A DNA stretch of 64,000 nucleotides. Source: Dermatophagoides farinae (taxonomy: Eukaryota; Arthropoda; Arachnida; Sarcoptiformes; Pyroglyphidae). Made by a program: the position numbers and the translations under genes. Below the pieces are notes generated by a model. It did no database searches and was not told the origin of the DNA. It worked only from the letters and a program-made list of their open reading frames with translations. Below, piece after piece: positions 59,582-64,000 of this stretch (positions are counted from its first letter, which is position 1; the number at the start of each line of letters is the position of its first letter). Location: NCBI RefSeq assembly GCF_024713945.1, contig NC_134685.1, forward strand, positions 806,001-870,000, given 5' to 3'.

Positions 59582-62500
59582 TCTCTATCTCTTTCTTTTT
59601 AGAATATCAATCAATCCATCAATGGATTTATCATCATCATCATCTCAAGAAATGCAGCATTCATTTCATTTTAAATTCAATTAAAATAAAGCTTGATGGC
59701 CAGAACTCTCCACATGTGATCACATTACATTAGATTGCACACACACACACAAACACAAACAGACAGGAATTTTTTCCATTTATTTGTTTCTTTCTTCTCT
59801 TTACATTGTTTGTTTGTTTTTTTTGAATCAACTTCGATAGTTTTTAATGGCAACTGATCATCAAAATGGTATTTGGTGGTCAATAATTTCTTTCATTACA
59901 TATATGGAATGATTATAATATATAGGTTTGTTTTGTTTCATTTCGATTCCATCATTATTCAAGTTGTTGATAATAATGATGGAACATATAAAATAAATTA
60001 CAATCACGTAAAAATAGAGATCATCATCATCAATGGCCAAGATTTTGTTGATGATGAAACGTAAATGAACATCATTGAAATAAATGGCCAAATGTGGTCA
60101 GAGTGGTTATATTCTTGTGTATGTGTGATACAACAACAAAGAGAATAAATGGAATTTAATTCAAATTGGATGATTATTATTACACAAAATAAAATATGAT
60201 GATATTACGGTAGTGGTGGTGGTGGTGGTAGTATTAATGATGCATATTATTAGGAATCAACAAAAAAAAATATGAAAATTTCATTGATTAAGATATCGAA
60301 CAGAAAAACGAATGCAATCACATTGCATTTTCAAAGGTTTTTTTTTGGTTTTATATATATAGAACTATAAATCCCTTGATCCTTTTTTCTTCTTCCAGAA
60401 TTTTTTTTTCTTCATCATTTCCATCAATGTCATCATCATCATCATCATTATTAACAAAATTATCAATCATATAATCTGGAAAATCCTAAAAAGTTTGATG
60501 ATGATTTTATTGCATAACATTTAATTCGAAAGAAAATAAAATTAACAGTAACTGGGGGAAAAAAAGTTGATCTATTCTAGTCTTATGACATTACTTTTTT
60601 TTCAGTTGATTTAATCAGAAGTTCACATTGTAAACTTTACAATAACAAAAAATAATCAGAGAAAAAAAATGGTCAAAAACGTATCATGTAACGTATGTTA
60701 CGACAGGTCCATTGACCGCCTAGGCAAACAAAAAAAAAATTCAAATTCAAAATATAAATATATCTGGATCAAACAAGAATTTTTTTTTGTTCTTATTGAT
60801 TCCGGAAACAGTGTGCCATAGTTATGTTATGACACAAACATACAATGAAAAACGAAAACGAAACCGGATCACTAGTATAACAGCAAATGATAATAATAAT
60901 AATGTTTCCATGGTTTCTAATTACTTTATTTCTTTCATTCTTTCTTATTATTATTAATCTTAATTGGCAAACAACGACAACAACAACAACAACAATAACA
61001 AAAAAAACACAGACAAAAGAAAACAGGGTAAAAAAAATGTTATTTGCCAATTCAACTGCCGCTGTTTGTTTGTACATAAGCTTAAGATTGCTGCCGTTGT
61101 CGTGTTGTTTGACCGGAATAAAAACTAAAAGAAGAAGAAATCAAATATCGACAATGACCAAATAAAATGGTGAAAGAAAAAAATAAAAAACGAAATAACA
61201 TCCTGATTCTTTGTTGTTCATCATGCTAGGATTGTTGTTGTTGTTGTTGTTGTTGCTGGTGTTGTTGTTTGCCGATGTTTCCAAACTAAACAACAACAAC
61301 AACAAACCAAATGACAAAACCAGTAAACACAGACTAAATAACATTTTTACAATGACAATAAAATAATAAAGGAGTTATTATAGACGGAAAAAAAGAAGAA
61401 TAATAAAAAAATAACAAGAAAAAACTAGGCCAAAATATACCAAAATGAAATCGAAAGAAAGAAAAAAAGAAAAAACAAATAACCAGTTTTTTTTATATCA
61501 AGGGGATTCTTATTGTGGTTATAGAATCCATGATGATATGAATGTATAGTGTGACATTTGAAATATGTAAAAGGAACCAAGAACCAGAATCATCCATATC
61601 CGTAGAAGAATAAAAAAAGAATCATATGGATTTATTGGAAATGAAAAAAAACCACAAAATCCTGAAAACAAACAGAAATTCTTTCTTTTTCACATTTTTC
61701 ATTTTGGTCTTTTTTTCTGGTTCATAAAAAAAATTATTTTCATGGATCATTTAATAACAAAAAAAAAAAATGAAAGAAATTGTCAAACAAAAGACAAAAA
61801 AAAAACATTCAGACAAACTAAATGAAATGTATGTATCAGTAAATGGTCAGAATGATCAAAATTAATCGGATTTTCATTCGATAGATAAAATATAGAAAAA
61901 AAAATAATAATGAAAACTTTGTTTTTTTAGAATACAAATACCGATGCACCGAAAAAAAGGTCCGTGAAAACAAAAACAAAAAAAAAAATTCAAGGATAGA
62001 ACCACTTTTATAAACAAACAACCAAAACAAAATAAGAATGAAAGAAAGGCAAAGAAAAAAAAGATCAAAGGTGAAATTCTGTATGGATTCTGTAAACAAG
62101 TAAAAGAAAAAAAAATTATGTTTAGAATCACTCCGCGTGTGTGTGTGTGTGTGTGTGTAGTCAACATTTAATGGCTGATGATTCTGTCAGAATCAACATC
62201 AACATAAGTGAATGGAACAAAATTGTAGGAAATTGGAGCAAGCCAAAAAAAAAAACATTTTTAGTTTGATAGAGAATCCAGACACACACACACACACGCA
62301 CATGATGATGATGACACAAAAACATTTGGAATTTCCGAGTTCAATGTTATTATGTTATACAAAGGGAGAGGGAATGGGGAAAGTAAAACATTCAAAATGT
62401 GGATCAAATAAATACAAACATAGTATTCACATATTTCAAAAACAAAACAAAACAAAACCAAAAAAAAAAATCGTTATATAGAACACACTATATGAACTCT

Positions 62501-63797
62501 AAGAATGAATGAATCAGTGCTATAGGAAAAAATAAAAATCAGAAAATCGAATCAAACCAGGCTCGAGTAAGAAAGTAGGGAGGAAGGGGGAACAGAGTGG
62601 AACCAAACAGAAAATAAAAACTTTTAGCTTGGCGCCAATTTTCTTTTTCTCACTAAATTCGTTCATTTCATTCATTCATTTTCCATGGAATAATATGCAA
62701 TAAAAGAGAGAAAATATTCAAATCAAAATGACAATGGGAAGTAAAATGAAAAAAAAAAATTTCTTTCCTTTCATTCATTCAAATGTGTTAATGTATTCTA
62801 TATGAAAATGGAAATGAATAATAATAATAATAATGTTTAGTTTAAATGTTTTTAAAATGTAAAAAAAAAATTTGAATATTCATGTTGCGTGTGTGTGTGT
62901 GTGGGAGGTGGAAAAGAATATTCTTTGAAACAGAAAAAATTAATGAATTTGTTTGTGTGTGTAACGATAATGAAAATTACCAGAATTGAAACAACAACAA
63001 CAACGACTACAAACAACAAACAAATTAATAAAAAACACGACAATTGTCATCGTTGTCGGTTGTTTTTTGTTTTGTTTTGTTTTCACTGCTTTAATTTCAA
63101 ATAAATTTTCATGGAATTTCTCTGGAATTTTTTTTTCTACACGTTGATTTCGTTGCTTTTTGTCGCTTTTATTGCTTTGTAATTTCTTTTCTTCTTCATT
63201 TTCTTTTTCAGGATTTGTTTTTTATTTTTTTTTGTTGTACGAGAATCATTGCATCGAATAAGATTGGCTTAATGAGGTTGGAATATTGTGTTTGTTGTCA
63301 TATGTTTGCCTGCCAAAACACTTTGTACCATATACACACACATACAATACATCCCAATATAATTGGAACAAAAAAAAATAGTGTGACCAAACATTGATTG
63401 AAAATGAAAATCGAATGCAAATGTAAACTTTTAAAACATATGCCCAATTTATTTATACACAGTCTGATAAACATGAGAAAAAAATACACTCGATGAATCA
63501 AACTGATCATTTTTTTTTGTTGAAAAAAAATGAAAGAGAAGCTAAACATTAAACAGAAACATATAAACAAGCATCATTGATTTCTATCTAACCTAAATAA
63601 ATTAACCAACTATACCATACACTATATTGAACTTGACTAACTTGACTCTCTCTCTCTTTTTTTAAATGTCAAGTGCAAATCTATATATGCACAAAAAAAA
63701 AGATTCTTTAGGGCATTAATAATGATATACCATGATGCCAATATATTGATGATGTCATGTGTACTCAGATTGTTGAAGAACTCATAAATGAATTCTT

Positions 63798-63799
<2 letters not shown>

Positions 63800-63841
<42 letters not shown>
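63800..63841. repeat. (TG)21 microsatellite
   Basis: Longest dinucleotide tract in the window, near the right edge. Confidence 0.95.
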
Positions 63842-63843
<2 letters not shown>

Positions 63844-64000
63844 CACATGTGACAAATGTACATTTTTTTAAAAAAAATGAAAGAAAAATTCATCAATGTG
63901 AATTTGACAGTAGAAAATGTGAGTCTAGTAAAGAAAAAAAATGTCTAAAATCTCTTTGAAAACATTTGTAAAAGTAGGAAAAAAACAACAAAGGTAAACG

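Larger units (their letters stand above)
54991..64000. other. Gene-free 9 kb tract at right end
   Basis: No exon with recognisable protein is seen on either strand. Content is microsatellites (CA, TG, GA, ATC, AGT), T/A runs and AT-rich DNA. From about 60.3 to 63 kb A homopolymers predominate on the + strand, the opposite of the left-hand tract. It may hold the MPDZ-like promoter or non-coding leader exons, or UTR of a gene beyond the window. Confidence 0.55.

Noticed and set aside
1-64000. CRISPR arrays, operons, prophage or insertion sequences.
   Set aside because: Intron-containing animal genes throughout; the repeats are microsatellites without spacer structure, and no transposase or integrase motif was seen.

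Overview
The window looks like nuclear DNA of a small, compact arthropod genome, most likely an acariform (astigmatid-type) mite. This is inferred from four things seen in the sequence: strong AT-richness, very short introns (many 55-80 nt) with GTAAG/GTATG donors, long Q/N/S/H homopeptides written in CAA/AAT/TCA/CAT repeats, and animal gene families (Patched, gustatory-type receptor, MPDZ/PATJ). No prokaryotic, viral, CRISPR or complete transposon feature is seen, and no tRNA or rRNA gene is recognised.

Layout, left to right. 1-5468 (-): patched, eight exons, running off the left edge. 5469-16808: an 11 kb gene-free tract packed with microsatellites. 16824-18091 (+): a gustatory-receptor-like gene. 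18490-22615 (+): a double-length ABCG-type transporter. 22710-23150 (-): a small acidic-tailed protein of unknown function. 23578-23725: an unexplained GC-richer island. 23876-27560 (-): TMEM63/CSC1 channel. 29229-29903 (-): TRAPPC6. 30062-32109 (+): COQ8. 32132-33588 (-): ARMT1. 33894-34959 (+): Aurora kinase. 35187-35633 (+): calmodulin-like protein. 35710-36087 (-): small UQCC3-like protein. 37369-39430 (+): RNF13-type E3 ligase. 40203-42297 (-): ALG6. 42888-44442 (+): JMJD6. 44474-46127 (-): GTPBP6/HflX. 46507-47464 (+): MMACHC. 49220-54990 (-): five-PDZ MPDZ/PATJ-like scaffold. 54991-64000: another gene-free, microsatellite-rich tract.

Between 29 and 47.5 kb the genes largely alternate strand. 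They form short head-to-head pairs (TRAPPC6/COQ8 158 bp apart, ARMT1/Aurora 305 bp, GTPBP6/MMACHC 379 bp, ALG6/JMJD6 590 bp) and very tight tail-to-tail pairs (COQ8/ARMT1 22 bp, JMJD6/GTPBP6 31 bp between stops). The genes are not one pathway. Several have mitochondrial or cofactor roles (COQ8, UQCC3-like, GTPBP6, MMACHC); others serve secretion and glycosylation (TRAPPC6, ALG6, RNF13), signalling and polarity (patched, MPDZ), or membrane transport and sensing (Gr-like, ABCG, TMEM63).

Exon structures were assembled by eye from reading-frame continuity, GT/AG sites and recalled family sequences. All joins keep frame and contain no internal stop. The most unusual items are the full-size (NBD-TMD)x2 ABCG gene, the truncated MPDZ-like scaffold, the GC-rich island near 23.6 kb, and a perfect 21-bp hairpin in the first MPDZ intron.
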